Below, piece after piece: positions 1 to 6,944 of a DNA stretch of 34,665 nt. How positions within the stretch are numbered: position 1 is the first letter of the stretch; each line of letters starts with the position of its first letter. The position numbers and the translations under genes are program-made. The notes under the pieces were generated by a model, which saw only the letters and a list, made by a program, of their open reading frames with translations, searched no databases and was not told where the DNA came from. This stretch comes from JAYQKL01 sp049890195 (GTDB lineage: Bacteria; Pseudomonadota; Alphaproteobacteria; RS24). The stretch lies in assembly GCA_049890195.1 (NCBI GenBank), contig JBMHBY010000002.1, forward strand, positions 1 through 34,665. Direction: 5' to 3'.

Positions 1-546
1 TGGTGGATCCGTCAGGCCATTACGCGCTCGATTGCTGATCAGGCGCGCACCATTCGGATTCCGGTGCATATGATCGAGACAATCAACAAACTGGTGCGGA
101 CATCGCGTCAGATGTTGCATGAATTTGGGCGTGAGCCGACACCCGAAGAGCTGTCGGAGAAATTGTCCATGCCGCTTGAGAAAGTGCGAAAAGTGCTCAA
201 AATTGCCAAGGAGCCAATAAGTCTCGAGACGCCGATTGGCGATGAAGAAGACAGCCAGCTTGGTGACTTTATCGAGGACAAAAACGCCATTTTGCCGATT
301 GATGCGGCCATTCAGTCCAATTTGCGCGACACCACAACGCGCGTTCTGGCCTCTTTGACCCCGCGCGAAGAACGGGTTTTGCGCATGCGCTTCGGTATTG
401 GCATGAACACCGACCACACGCTGGAAGAGGTAGGCCAGCAATTTTCCGTAACGCGCGAGCGCATTCGCCAGATTGAGGCGAAAGCATTGCGCAAGCTGAA
501 ACACCCTAGCCGGTCACGAAAACTACGTAGTTTCCTGGATAATTAA
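1..546 (+). CDS. rpoD: RNA polymerase primary sigma factor RpoD, C-terminal part (5' end outside window)
   Basis: The reading frame is open from base 1 and gives about 181 residues of the housekeeping sigma-70 factor, which directs RNA polymerase to -35/-10 promoters. The first residues (WWIRQAITRSIADQ) are the end of region 2, which contacts the -10 element. Region 3 follows (IRIPVHMIETIN), then region 4 with LTPREERVLRMRFGIG and the helix-turn-helix VTRERIRQIEAKALRKL that binds the -35 element. The protein ends in RSFLDN, the usual alphaproteobacterial RpoD terminus. The internal ATG at 64 is not a real start, because conserved sigma sequence continues upstream of it. panD follows after 28 nt with no terminator in between. 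Confidence 0.97.
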   Translation, partial: WWIRQAITRSIADQARTIRIPVHMIETINKLVRTSRQMLHEFGREPTPEELSEKLSMPLEKVRKVLKIAKEPISLETPIGDEEDSQLGDFIEDKNAILPIDAAIQSNLRDTTTRVLASLTPREERVLRMRFGIGMNTDHTLEEVGQQFSVTRERIRQIEAKALRKLKHPSRSRKLRSFLDN

Positions 547-574
547 GATTTGTTAGCACGATGAGGAACATCTC

Positions 575-910
575 ATGCAGTTGACCATGCTGAAGGCAAA
601 AATTCATCGCGCGCGCGTGACCCAATGCGACATGAATTATGAAGGCTCGATTACAATCGACCAAGACTGGCTAGATGAGGTTGGCATTTTGCCTAACGAG
701 CAAGTCGATGTGTTGAATATTAATACGGGCGCGCGCTTCACCACTTATGCCATTAGCGCAGACCGCGGGTCAAAAACTATCGGCATAAATGGGGCGGCGG
801 CAAGGCTGGTCCAGCCCGATGATCTGGTCATCATTCTGGCTTATGCGCAAATGGATGAAGCAGCAGCGCGGGCACATAATCCCGTGGTCTTTCTTGCCGA
901 AAACGCTTAA
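575..910 (+). CDS. panD: Aspartate 1-decarboxylase (pantothenate pathway)
   Basis: PanD decarboxylates L-aspartate to beta-alanine, the precursor used by PanC to make pantothenate and so coenzyme A. The 111-residue proenzyme matches the usual family length. The sequence YEGS places the self-cleavage site at Gly24-Ser25, where Ser25 becomes the pyruvoyl cofactor. TMLKAKIHRARVT near the start and the GAAARL and DLVIILAYA blocks are typical. The ATG at 575 is preceded by GAGGAA and puts the cleavage site at the same number as in the E. coli enzyme, so this start is favoured. It lies between rpoD and a tRNA, all on the same strand. No other pan genes are visible in the window. Confidence 0.96.
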   Translation: MQLTMLKAKIHRARVTQCDMNYEGSITIDQDWLDEVGILPNEQVDVLNINTGARFTTYAISADRGSKTIGINGAAARLVQPDDLVIILAYAQMDEAAARAHNPVVFLAENA

Positions 911-922
911 AACTCTTCTTAG

Positions 923-999
923 GGGCCTGTAGCTCAGTTGGTTAGAGCGAACCGCTCATAACGGTTTGGTCGCAGGTTCGAGTCCTGCCGGGCCCACCA
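923..999 (+). tRNA. tRNA with CAU anticodon, most likely tRNA-Ile2 (lysidine-modified)
   Basis: A complete 77-nt cloverleaf is visible. The 7-bp acceptor stem is GGGCCTG with CGGGCCC, the D arm is GCTC/GAGC, the anticodon stem is AACCG/CGGTT around loop CTCATAA (anticodon 957-959), and the T arm is GCAGG-TTCGAGT-CCTGC. A discriminator A and an encoded CCA end it. CAU could mean elongator Met, initiator Met or Ile2. The initiator is unlikely because pair 1-72 is a proper G-C. Acceptor pairs C4-G69 and C5-G68 are known positive determinants for TilS, the lysidine synthetase, whereas E. coli elongator tRNA-Met has U4-A69 and A5-U68. I therefore prefer Ile2, which reads AUA after lysidine modification. 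Confidence 0.93.
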
Positions 1000-1020
1000 T
1001 CCCCCACAAAAGGAAAAAAC

Positions 1021-1788
1021 ATGCCGGTTTTTTTTGAAAAATCTGGAAACACCTTTATCGGTACAGATGTCTCCAAAAGCCCCTGGGATGAAACGGCCCT
1101 GAATGGCGTCCTGATCGGCGGTCTGTTCGGTCATCTGTTTGAGCATCATGTTGATTTTACGGCCATGAGTCCCGGTCGCCTGTCCATAGACATTCTTCGC
1201 CCGGTGCCATTGGAGACCGAATGGGAGGTCCGGCTGACCAGGCCCGGCAAAAATATTCAGATGTTTGAGGCGACCCTGCATACGGGCGGTGAGGTTCACG
1301 CGAAGGCCTATCTGTCCTGCATCCGAAAAGCCAACATGCCGGCATTCCATTCGCCGGGGGTTGACTTGTTCAACCACCCTTTGCCGGCTGAAGTTAAACC
1401 GCGTGAGAGATCGACAGATTACAGTATCTCGCCGGCCATCCATTCCTTGTCTGTGATTGACCCCCTCGATAATCCGGGGCATGGCGTTGTCTGGATGAAT
1501 TTTCATTATGACATGCTGGAGGGGGTGCCGGTCACACCGTTCGTTCAGGCCTGCATGATGGCTGACATGGGGCACGGCACATCGCGGGCGCTCGATATGG
1601 ACCACTGGCTCTTTATCAATATCGACCTGAATATCGTCTTCAACCGCATGCCCCAAACAAGCTGGCAATTGATTGATGCCCGTATGGAGAGCCATGGCGG
1701 GGGCAATGCCATCGCCCACAGCCGCTTTGCCGATGAAAACGGGTTTTTTGCCATGGGGCTGCAGTCCCTGTTTATTGATAAGCGATAG
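1021..1788 (+). CDS. Acyl-CoA thioesterase-like double-hotdog protein
   Basis: The 255-residue protein resembles the TesB-like thioesterase superfamily, which hydrolyses acyl-CoA to free acid and CoA. An N-terminal hotdog half (about 1-110) carries NGVLIGGLFGHLFEHH, the stretch corresponding to the long helix, followed by strand motifs such as SIDILRPVPLETEWEV. A second half (about 130-255) carries the FVQACMMADMGHG helix and the closing strand GFFAMGLQSLFI. The substrate cannot be deduced. The ATG has AAAGGA 7 nt upstream and lies 21 nt after the tRNA CCA end, so the gene is probably co-transcribed with the tRNA and perhaps with rpoD-panD. I did not identify catalytic residues with certainty. 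Confidence 0.75.
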   Translation: MPVFFEKSGNTFIGTDVSKSPWDETALNGVLIGGLFGHLFEHHVDFTAMSPGRLSIDILRPVPLETEWEVRLTRPGKNIQMFEATLHTGGEVHAKAYLSCIRKANMPAFHSPGVDLFNHPLPAEVKPRERSTDYSISPAIHSLSVIDPLDNPGHGVVWMNFHYDMLEGVPVTPFVQACMMADMGHGTSRALDMDHWLFINIDLNIVFNRMPQTSWQLIDARMESHGGGNAIAHSRFADENGFFAMGLQSLFIDKR

Positions 1789-1848
1789 GGCTGTTGCGCC
1801 GGTGCGGATTTTTGCCTAGTCTTTTTTGACATTATCGGAGGAGGAGTC

Positions 1849-2520
1849 ATGGGCGATATCATTTCAGTCACCAGTGCAGACGGGTTTTCATTCTCGGCTT
1901 ATCAAGCCATGCCTGCGGGTACGCCAAAGGGTGGTGTGATGGTCATTCAGGAGATTTTCGGCGTTAACCAGCATATCCGTGAAGTGGTGGACGGCTATGC
2001 CGCCCAAGGGTATGTTGCGCTGGCCCCAGCAATTTTTGACCGCATTAAAACGGGGGTTGAGCTGGGATATGACGAGAGTGGCATGGCCGATGGCATGTCG
2101 TACGCCTTTGAACAACTCGACCATGCCAAGACATTGCAGGATCTTGCCGCGGCTGTCGCCATCCTCAAGCAGTATGGCAAAGTTGGCTCTGTCGGGTACT
2201 GCTTTGGGGGGCTGCTGTCATTTTTGAGTGCCGGCAACATTGATGCGCTGGATTGCGCTGTCGCCTATTATGGCGGCGGGATTGCCGATAATCTTGCGAG
2301 CGTCCCCAAGGCACCGATTATGTTCCATTTCGGTGACCGCGATGATTTCATCCCGATGGATCAGGTCGCGGCCGTCAAACAGGCTTTGCCGGATGCGCCG
2401 GCTTTTGTGTATGAGGCGGACCACGGCTTTAACTGCGACCATCGCGCCACGCATGACCAGGCTGCGGCGGATCTTGCGCTGGAGCGCACTCTGTCATTTT
2501 TTGCCGAACATATTGGCTAA
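1849..2520 (+). CDS. Dienelactone hydrolase family protein
   Basis: This is a 223-residue alpha/beta hydrolase of the dienelactone hydrolase (carboxymethylenebutenolidase) family, which in characterised members opens lactone rings in chlorocatechol breakdown. The triad is visible: Cys118 in GYCFGG, Asp165 in the DDFIP segment and His192 in EADHGFNC. The early VIQEIFGVNQHIRE block, with its Glu, is also diagnostic. The length is normal. A strong GGAGGAGG Shine-Dalgarno precedes the ATG. No aromatic-degradation genes lie nearby, so the substrate is unknown, and many chromosomal homologues have a general esterase or detoxification role. It follows the thioesterase by 60 nt on the same strand. 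Confidence 0.88.
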   Translation: MGDIISVTSADGFSFSAYQAMPAGTPKGGVMVIQEIFGVNQHIREVVDGYAAQGYVALAPAIFDRIKTGVELGYDESGMADGMSYAFEQLDHAKTLQDLAAAVAILKQYGKVGSVGYCFGGLLSFLSAGNIDALDCAVAYYGGGIADNLASVPKAPIMFHFGDRDDFIPMDQVAAVKQALPDAPAFVYEADHGFNCDHRATHDQAAADLALERTLSFFAEHIG

Positions 2521-2574
2521 AACCAACAGCTGAAAGTTTAAAATTCAAGTTTTTGTTGCGTTGAGAGTGCCGAA

Positions 2575-3165
2575 ATGAAAATGCCTAAACTTACCTATTA
2601 TAAAGTTCCGTTGCTCATGCCCGTGCTCGGGTTCGTGGCGCAAAGCATTGCCTTTCTGCTGGGCTGGAAATTGATTGGGGATATGAAACGCTATCAAAAA
2701 TGCGTTTTGATCGGTGCTCCGCATACAAGTAACTGGGACTACATGATTTTTCTTTGGGGTATTTTGGGGTTGCGTTTGCGCGTCAATGTGCTGGCGAAAG
2801 ACAGTCTGTTCTTCTGGCCGGTAGGATATTTTTTCCGCTTTTTCGGCGGCGTTCCGGTCGACCGTACCAAACGCACAAGTGCCGTGGAGCAGGGCATCGA
2901 GTTTCTCAAACAGGCTGACCGAACAGTTTTACTGATAGCGCCCGAGGGTACACGATCCTATAATGAAAACTGGAAGTCAGGGTTTTACCACATGGCCCAT
3001 GGCGCCGGTGTGCCGCTGGTTCTGGCAAAACTTGATTGCGTCAACAAGCGGATTTACATCGGGGATGAGTTTGAGATGAGCGGTGACTATGAAGCCGACA
3101 TCATCAGGCTGAAAGACTATTTTAAAGGCGCCACGGGTTTCAACCCGGACAATCAGGACGTTTGA
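2575..3165 (+). CDS. 1-acyl-sn-glycerol-3-phosphate acyltransferase-like protein (PlsC family)
   Basis: The protein is a 196-residue membrane-associated acyltransferase of the PlsC/LPLAT superfamily, whose members transfer acyl chains to lysophosphatidate or related lysolipids. The catalytic HX4D motif is HTSNWD (about residues 47-52). The second signature is PEGTRS, and GGVPVDR between them fits motif II. A hydrophobic N-terminal stretch (about residues 13-33) probably anchors it in the inner membrane. It is shorter than E. coli PlsC (245 residues) and belongs to the compact HTSNWD subgroup, whose substrate is not well defined. The MAPEG gene follows after only 17 nt, suggesting a shared transcript. 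Confidence 0.85.
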   Translation: MKMPKLTYYKVPLLMPVLGFVAQSIAFLLGWKLIGDMKRYQKCVLIGAPHTSNWDYMIFLWGILGLRLRVNVLAKDSLFFWPVGYFFRFFGGVPVDRTKRTSAVEQGIEFLKQADRTVLLIAPEGTRSYNENWKSGFYHMAHGAGVPLVLAKLDCVNKRIYIGDEFEMSGDYEADIIRLKDYFKGATGFNPDNQDV

Positions 3166-3172
3166 TAATAAT

Positions 3173-3178
3173 GGAGGG
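3173..3178 (+). promoter_or_regulatory. Shine-Dalgarno that fixes the start of the MAPEG gene
   Basis: GGAGGG lies 4 nt before the ATG at 3183. The frame is open further upstream through a TTG at 3162 and an ATG at 3171. The 3171 ATG abuts this site and has no Shine-Dalgarno of its own, so 3183 is chosen. Confidence 0.7.
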
Positions 3179-3182
3179 TTAC

Positions 3183-3602
3183 ATGACAAACGCACTTTTA
3201 CAACCGGTCATCATTATGGCGGCGTGGACCTTTTTGGTCATGCTGTGGATGTTCCAAAGGCGTATTCCGGCCATGAACGAGGCTAAAATTGATGTTCAGG
3301 ATGCCATGCACACGTCTGATGTGGCCGGCAAGCTCCCGTCACATGTGCGGGCTGTTGGGGACAATTACAATCATTTGCATGAACAGCCGACGATTTTTTA
3401 TGCCGTTGCCTTGCTGATTGCGGCTGCCGGCCATGCTGACGGCCTGTTTGTTCAACTGGCATGGGGGTTTGTCGCCCTACGGGTTGTGCATTCCTTGATC
3501 CAGAATACATACAACAATGTTATGCACCGTTTTGGCGTGTTTATCCTGTCTTGGCTGGTGCTAGGCGTTATGATTTTCCGTGAAGTCATGAACCTGTTTT
3601 GA
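3183..3602 (+). CDS. MAPEG family integral membrane protein
   Basis: This 139-residue protein belongs to MAPEG (membrane-associated proteins in eicosanoid and glutathione metabolism). Four hydrophobic segments are visible at about residues 5-25, 75-90, 93-110 and 118-137. The signature NYNHLHEQPTIFYA is followed by LRVVHSLIQNTYN, which fits the family's glutathione-binding and helix motifs. Some bacterial members are glutathione transferases or peroxidases, while the activity of most is unknown. The start at 3183 follows a good GGAGGG site. It is the last gene of its run, and an intrinsic terminator begins 18 nt after its stop. Confidence 0.85.
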   Translation: MTNALLQPVIIMAAWTFLVMLWMFQRRIPAMNEAKIDVQDAMHTSDVAGKLPSHVRAVGDNYNHLHEQPTIFYAVALLIAAAGHADGLFVQLAWGFVALRVVHSLIQNTYNNVMHRFGVFILSWLVLGVMIFREVMNLF

Positions 3603-3620
3603 TTGGCGGAAAAGACCTGA

Positions 3621-3646
3621 AGGGCCGGTCTGCGCCGGCCCTTTTT
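3621..3646 (+). terminator. Rho-independent terminator
   Basis: A perfect 8-bp GC-rich stem, AGGGCCGG with CCGGCCCT, encloses a 6-nt loop and runs into TTTTT followed by GTTT. It stands between the MAPEG gene and ettA. It is the only strong intrinsic terminator I could find in the window. Confidence 0.9.
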
Positions 3647-3658
3647 GTTTGAAAAAAC

Positions 3659-3688
3659 TTGCTTAACCGGCCTCCGCTCGGTTATGCA
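3659..3688 (+). promoter_or_regulatory. Possible sigma-70 promoter for ettA
   Basis: TTGCTT at 3659-3664 and TATGCA at 3683-3688 are separated by 18 nt and lie between the terminator and the ettA start at 3721. A promoter is expected here because the terminator isolates ettA from upstream transcripts. The -10 match is weak, so the exact position is a guess. Confidence 0.3.
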
Positions 3689-3720
3689 AACGGAAAGCAG
3701 TTATTGAGGGTGAGAGAAAC

Positions 3721-5376
3721 ATGGCTTCCTACCAATATGTTTATGTGATGGACCAACTGTCCAAGACCTATCCGGGCGGCAAACAGGTTTTGAAGGATAT
3801 CCGGCTGTCGTTTTTCCCCGGCGCCAAAATCGGCATTGTCGGTGTCAACGGGGCCGGTAAGTCAACCCTGCTCAAAATTATGGCCGGCATTGACAAGGAA
3901 TTCACCGGCGACGCCTGGGCCGCTGAGGGGGCCAAAGTCGGTTATCTGGAGCAGGAACCTCAGTTGAATCCGGATAAGGACGTCATGGGCAATGTCATGG
4001 AGGGCGTGGCGGAAAGTCAGGCCAAGCTTGAGCGCTACAATGAGCTTGCGATGAATTACTCCGATGAAACGGCTGATGAAATGGCCGCCTTGCAGGATGA
4101 GATTGACGCACAAAACCTTTGGGATCTGGAAAGTCAGGTCGGGCAGGCCATGGACGCCCTTCGTTGTCCGGAGGGGGATGCGGATGTCAGCACACTATCG
4201 GGTGGTGAAAAGCGTCGGGTGGCCTTGTGCAAGCTCTTGCTCGAAAAACCAGACCTGCTGCTGCTAGACGAGCCGACCAACCATCTTGATGCCGAAACCG
4301 TCGCCTGGTTGCAGCACTATCTGGTGGAGTATGCCGGAACGGTTGTGCTGGTGACGCATGACAGGTATTTCCTTGATCAAGTGACGGGTTGGATTCTTGA
4401 ACTGGACCGCGGTCAGGGCTTCCCGCATGAGGGGAATTATTCAAGCTGGTTGGAACAGAAACACCTGCGTATTGAACAGGAGGCACGCGAAGACGAGGCC
4501 AAACAAAGGACCCTGTCGCGTGAGCTGGATTGGATCCGTTCATCGCCCAAAGCCCGTCAGGCCAAAAGCAAGGCCCGTATTCAGGCTTACAATGACATGC
4601 TGGAAGGTGCCGGCCGAGAAGAGGTCGGGCGGGCGCAGATATCGATACCACCTGGTCCGAGACTGGGCGGGGTTGTGCTGGAAGCAGAAGGCTTGTCCAA
4701 GGGGTTTGGCGAGCGGCTGTTGATTGATGACCTGTCCTTCAAGCTGCCGCCGGGCGGAATTGTCGGGGTCATCGGTCCCAACGGCGCCGGCAAGACGACC
4801 CTGTTCAAAATGCTCACCGGGGTGGAGCAGGCGGATGCCGGTTCCCTGAAAGTCGGGGAGACGGTCAAGCTGGGCTATGTCGACCAGAGCCGGGATCACC
4901 TGCAGGATGACAAAACCGTCTGGGAGGAGATATCGGACGGCAATGACATTATCGAACTTGGCAAGCGGGAGGTGAATTCCCGTGCCTATGTCGGGGCATT
5001 CAATTTCAGGGGCGGTGACCAGCAGAAAAAGGTCGGCCTGCTGTCCGGCGGAGAACGCAACCGGGTGCATTTGGCGAAGATGCTGCGGTCCGGCGCCAAT
5101 CTGTTGCTGCTTGATGAGCCGACCAATGACCTTGATGTTGAAACGCTGCGCGCCCTTGAGGAGGGGCTGGAGGATTTCGCCGGTTGTGCTGTGATCATTT
5201 CACACGACCGCTGGTTCCTTGACCGTCTGGCGACACATATCCTCGCCTTTGAAGGCGACAGCCATGTTGAGTGGTTTGAAGGCAATTACGCCGATTATGA
5301 GGAGGACCGCAAGCGTCGGCTTGGCGCGGATGCGGAAGTGCCCAAACGGATCAAATACAAACAGTTCAGCCGCTAG
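3721..5376 (+). CDS. ettA: Energy-dependent translational throttle protein EttA (ABC-F ATPase)
   Basis: EttA is a soluble ABC-F protein that binds the ribosomal E site and gates the first steps of elongation according to the ATP/ADP ratio. The 551 residues hold two ATP-binding cassettes. The first has Walker A GVNGAGKST, signature LSGGEKRRVAL and Walker B LLLLDEPTNHLD. The second has GPNGAGKTT, LSGGERNRVHL and LLLLDEPTNDLD. The linker between them is rich in charged residues. There are no membrane segments, which separates it from ABC transporters, and the N-terminal LSFFPGAKIGIVGVNG matches EttA rather than Uup or YheS. The last 11 nt overlap the 3' end of the convergent mlaC. Confidence 0.95.
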   Translation: MASYQYVYVMDQLSKTYPGGKQVLKDIRLSFFPGAKIGIVGVNGAGKSTLLKIMAGIDKEFTGDAWAAEGAKVGYLEQEPQLNPDKDVMGNVMEGVAESQAKLERYNELAMNYSDETADEMAALQDEIDAQNLWDLESQVGQAMDALRCPEGDADVSTLSGGEKRRVALCKLLLEKPDLLLLDEPTNHLDAETVAWLQHYLVEYAGTVVLVTHDRYFLDQVTGWILELDRGQGFPHEGNYSSWLEQKHLRIEQEAREDEAKQRTLSRELDWIRSSPKARQAKSKARIQAYNDMLEGAGREEVGRAQISIPPGPRLGGVVLEAEGLSKGFGERLLIDDLSFKLPPGGIVGVIGPNGAGKTTLFKMLTGVEQADAGSLKVGETVKLGYVDQSRDHLQDDKTVWEEISDGNDIIELGKREVNSRAYVGAFNFRGGDQQKKVGLLSGGERNRVHLAKMLRSGANLLLLDEPTNDLDVETLRALEEGLEDFAGCAVIISHDRWFLDRLATHILAFEGDSHVEWFEGNYADYEEDRKRRLGADAEVPKRIKYKQFSR

Positions 5377-6001
5377 TCTGGGCTTTCGCGTTTTCCTCAA
5401 GGCCTTCCTTGACCTGACGGCGCAAGTGTCCCAGAAGTGCGTTGAAATCGCCTTTGTTGTTTTTCAGCACGGATGTAAACGTGTCGCGCTGTTCCTGTGC
5501 CATCCAGACGCCCAGCACGCGGATGTCAAAAAGCTTGTAACCGCCGTTCTTCTGTTCAATCAGCCACCAATCAAGCGAAATCGGTTCGCGGCCTGAGGTG
5601 AATGTGATCTCGGTTTCAACAATCACATTGCGCTTTTTCTGCTGGCTGCCTTTGATGATGATTTGTTCATCGGAATAATCACCCAGTCGGTTGGCATAAA
5701 CTTTGATGATCAGTGTCTCCAGCAATTCCTGGTAGGTTTCAAAGTCAGTCTTGCTGACCCGCCGCCCTTCGGCCCCCAAAGCAAAGCGACCGATACGGCG
5801 CAAATCAGCGCGTTCGTTCAGCATGGAGGTGAATCTCTGCTCGCGTTCCTCACGGCCGGACGCAGTCGTCAAAATATCGATGACTTCATCAGCGGACTCC
5901 CGCACAAAGGCCTCGCCGCCGGCGGATTGGGCGGCGGCCAAACTCAAACTGCCCAACAACAGGGCGATGGCGGCGATGATGCGTGCATTCAATGTTTTCA
6001 T
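5366..6001 (-). CDS. mlaC: MlaC/Ttg2D family periplasmic phospholipid-binding protein
   Basis: MlaC carries phospholipids across the periplasm between the outer-membrane MlaA complex and the inner-membrane MlaFEDB ABC transporter. The 211-residue protein begins with a Sec signal peptide (basic MKTLNAR, a hydrophobic core, then LAAAQ; cleavage near residue 24). The mature part has the family pattern: FVRESADEVIDIL, RRIGRFALG, FETYQELLETLIIKVYANRLGDY and the late IRVLGVWMAQEQRD block. Hopanoid-associated HpnM belongs to the same family, but no hopanoid genes are near. It lies 12 nt downstream of mlaA on the same strand, so the two are almost certainly one operon. Genes for MlaBDEF are not in this window. 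Confidence 0.88.
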   Translation of the reverse strand: MKTLNARIIAAIALLLGSLSLAAAQSAGGEAFVRESADEVIDILTTASGREEREQRFTSMLNERADLRRIGRFALGAEGRRVSKTDFETYQELLETLIIKVYANRLGDYSDEQIIIKGSQQKKRNVIVETEITFTSGREPISLDWWLIEQKNGGYKLFDIRVLGVWMAQEQRDTFTSVLKNNKGDFNALLGHLRRQVKEGLEENAKAQTSG

Positions 6002-6013
6002 TTTCTTTATGCC

Positions 6014-6799
6014 CTATTTAAAATCTTTTTCTTTGTTGTCTGAAGCGTCATCATAATAACCGTCTTCATCATCAAACATGTCCAGATCCGGGAGATCGTC
6101 AATGTCAGTCTTGCCGTCCTTGATTTCACTGGCACGGTTTTGCAGATAGAGGCTGCGGACCGAGGCGTAATAATCGATTGAACTTTTTTCAATCTCATCC
6201 AGCAGGTCAAGCCCTTCATGGCGGAAGTGCAGACCGTTCAGGACCGTCGCGCCGGCATATTCAGAGTCCGTGACACCGGCCTCGTCCCAAGCGTTGCTGT
6301 CCAATGTGGTTGTGCCGACCTGTCCGGCCCCGTCACGCAGTGTGGTTGGGCCAAGAACGGGAATGAAGATGTATGGCCCAGGGCCAACGCCATAATGCCC
6401 CAAAGTCTGTCCGAAATCCTCTTTGTGCCGTTCAATCCCCATAGCGGAAGCGACATCGATCAGGCCGGCCAGGCCAATGGTGGAGTTGATGCCGAAGCGC
6501 GCCAGTGAGGCGCCTGCTTTTGTGAATTTGCCTTGCAGCAGATTGTTGACCATGGAAAACGGCTCGCCCAGATTGCTGAAAAAATTACCGACACCCTGGC
6601 GGGCCGGCTCCGGCAGTATCCCATAGGCTTTGGCGGCCGGCTTCAGCACCGCCCTGTCAATCGAATTGTGGACATCAAACATGACACGGTTGACAGGCTC
6701 CAAAGGGTCATAGGTGCCATTGGAGGTGGAAGCGCAGGCGCTCAATCCAAATGCCATGAAGAAAATCAACAGGAACCGGGAAAATTTGGTAGTCGTCAT
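6014..6799 (-). CDS. mlaA: MlaA/VacJ family outer-membrane lipoprotein
   Basis: MlaA sits in the outer membrane and removes misplaced phospholipids from the outer leaflet, passing them to MlaC. The 261-residue precursor has a lipoprotein signal with lipobox LSAC (Cys22). The mature domain shows the VacJ hallmarks DPLEPVNRVMFDVHN, NFFSNLGEPFSMVNNLLQG, RFGINSTIGLAGLIDVA and GQTLGHYGVGPGPYIFIPVLGP. The frame extends 12 nt further to a TTG, but the ATG at 6799 has GAG 7 nt upstream and gives a proper lipoprotein signal. The last roughly 36 residues form a strongly acidic, Asp-rich tail beyond the family domain. It is first in a two-gene operon with mlaC and divergent from the SahR-like regulator gene. 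Confidence 0.93.
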   Translation of the reverse strand: MTTTKFSRFLLIFFMAFGLSACASTSNGTYDPLEPVNRVMFDVHNSIDRAVLKPAAKAYGILPEPARQGVGNFFSNLGEPFSMVNNLLQGKFTKAGASLARFGINSTIGLAGLIDVASAMGIERHKEDFGQTLGHYGVGPGPYIFIPVLGPTTLRDGAGQVGTTTLDSNAWDEAGVTDSEYAGATVLNGLHFRHEGLDLLDEIEKSSIDYYASVRSLYLQNRASEIKDGKTDIDDLPDLDMFDDEDGYYDDASDNKEKDFK

Positions 6800-6905
6800 G
6801 TCTGAACTCAATTTGTTTGAACACGCTTAGTGTATGGAGTTATACGGCAAAAATAGGGCGGTTTTAAAAAATTGAAAAGATATTCTTGATATAAAATAAT
6901 TTATA

Positions 6906-6925
6906 ATATAAAGATATGTTTATAT
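6906..6925. promoter_or_regulatory. Candidate SahR-type operator (20-bp palindrome)
   Basis: Arms ATATAAA (6906-6912) and TTTATAT (6919-6925) flank a centre GATATG, giving a 20-bp palindrome with a single mismatched pair. It lies 19 bp before the regulator start codon and overlaps the region where its promoter must be. A weaker relative, AAAAGATATTCTT, lies at 6875-6887. The regulator downstream is an ArsR/methyltransferase protein, and such proteins commonly bind AT-rich palindromes in their own promoter. The palindrome is seen; the binding is inferred. Confidence 0.55.
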
Positions 6926-6944
6926 CTGTAGGGAGTTTATGGTC

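Noticed and set aside
934..1719. Long minus-strand ORF whose end reads ARQDSNLRPNRYERF
   Set aside because: That C-terminal string is the well-known artefact of translating a tRNA on the antisense strand. The rest is antisense to the thioesterase gene.
1789..1848. T-rich stretch after the thioesterase gene as a terminator
   Set aside because: The best stem before the T run is only about 3 bp, too weak to call.
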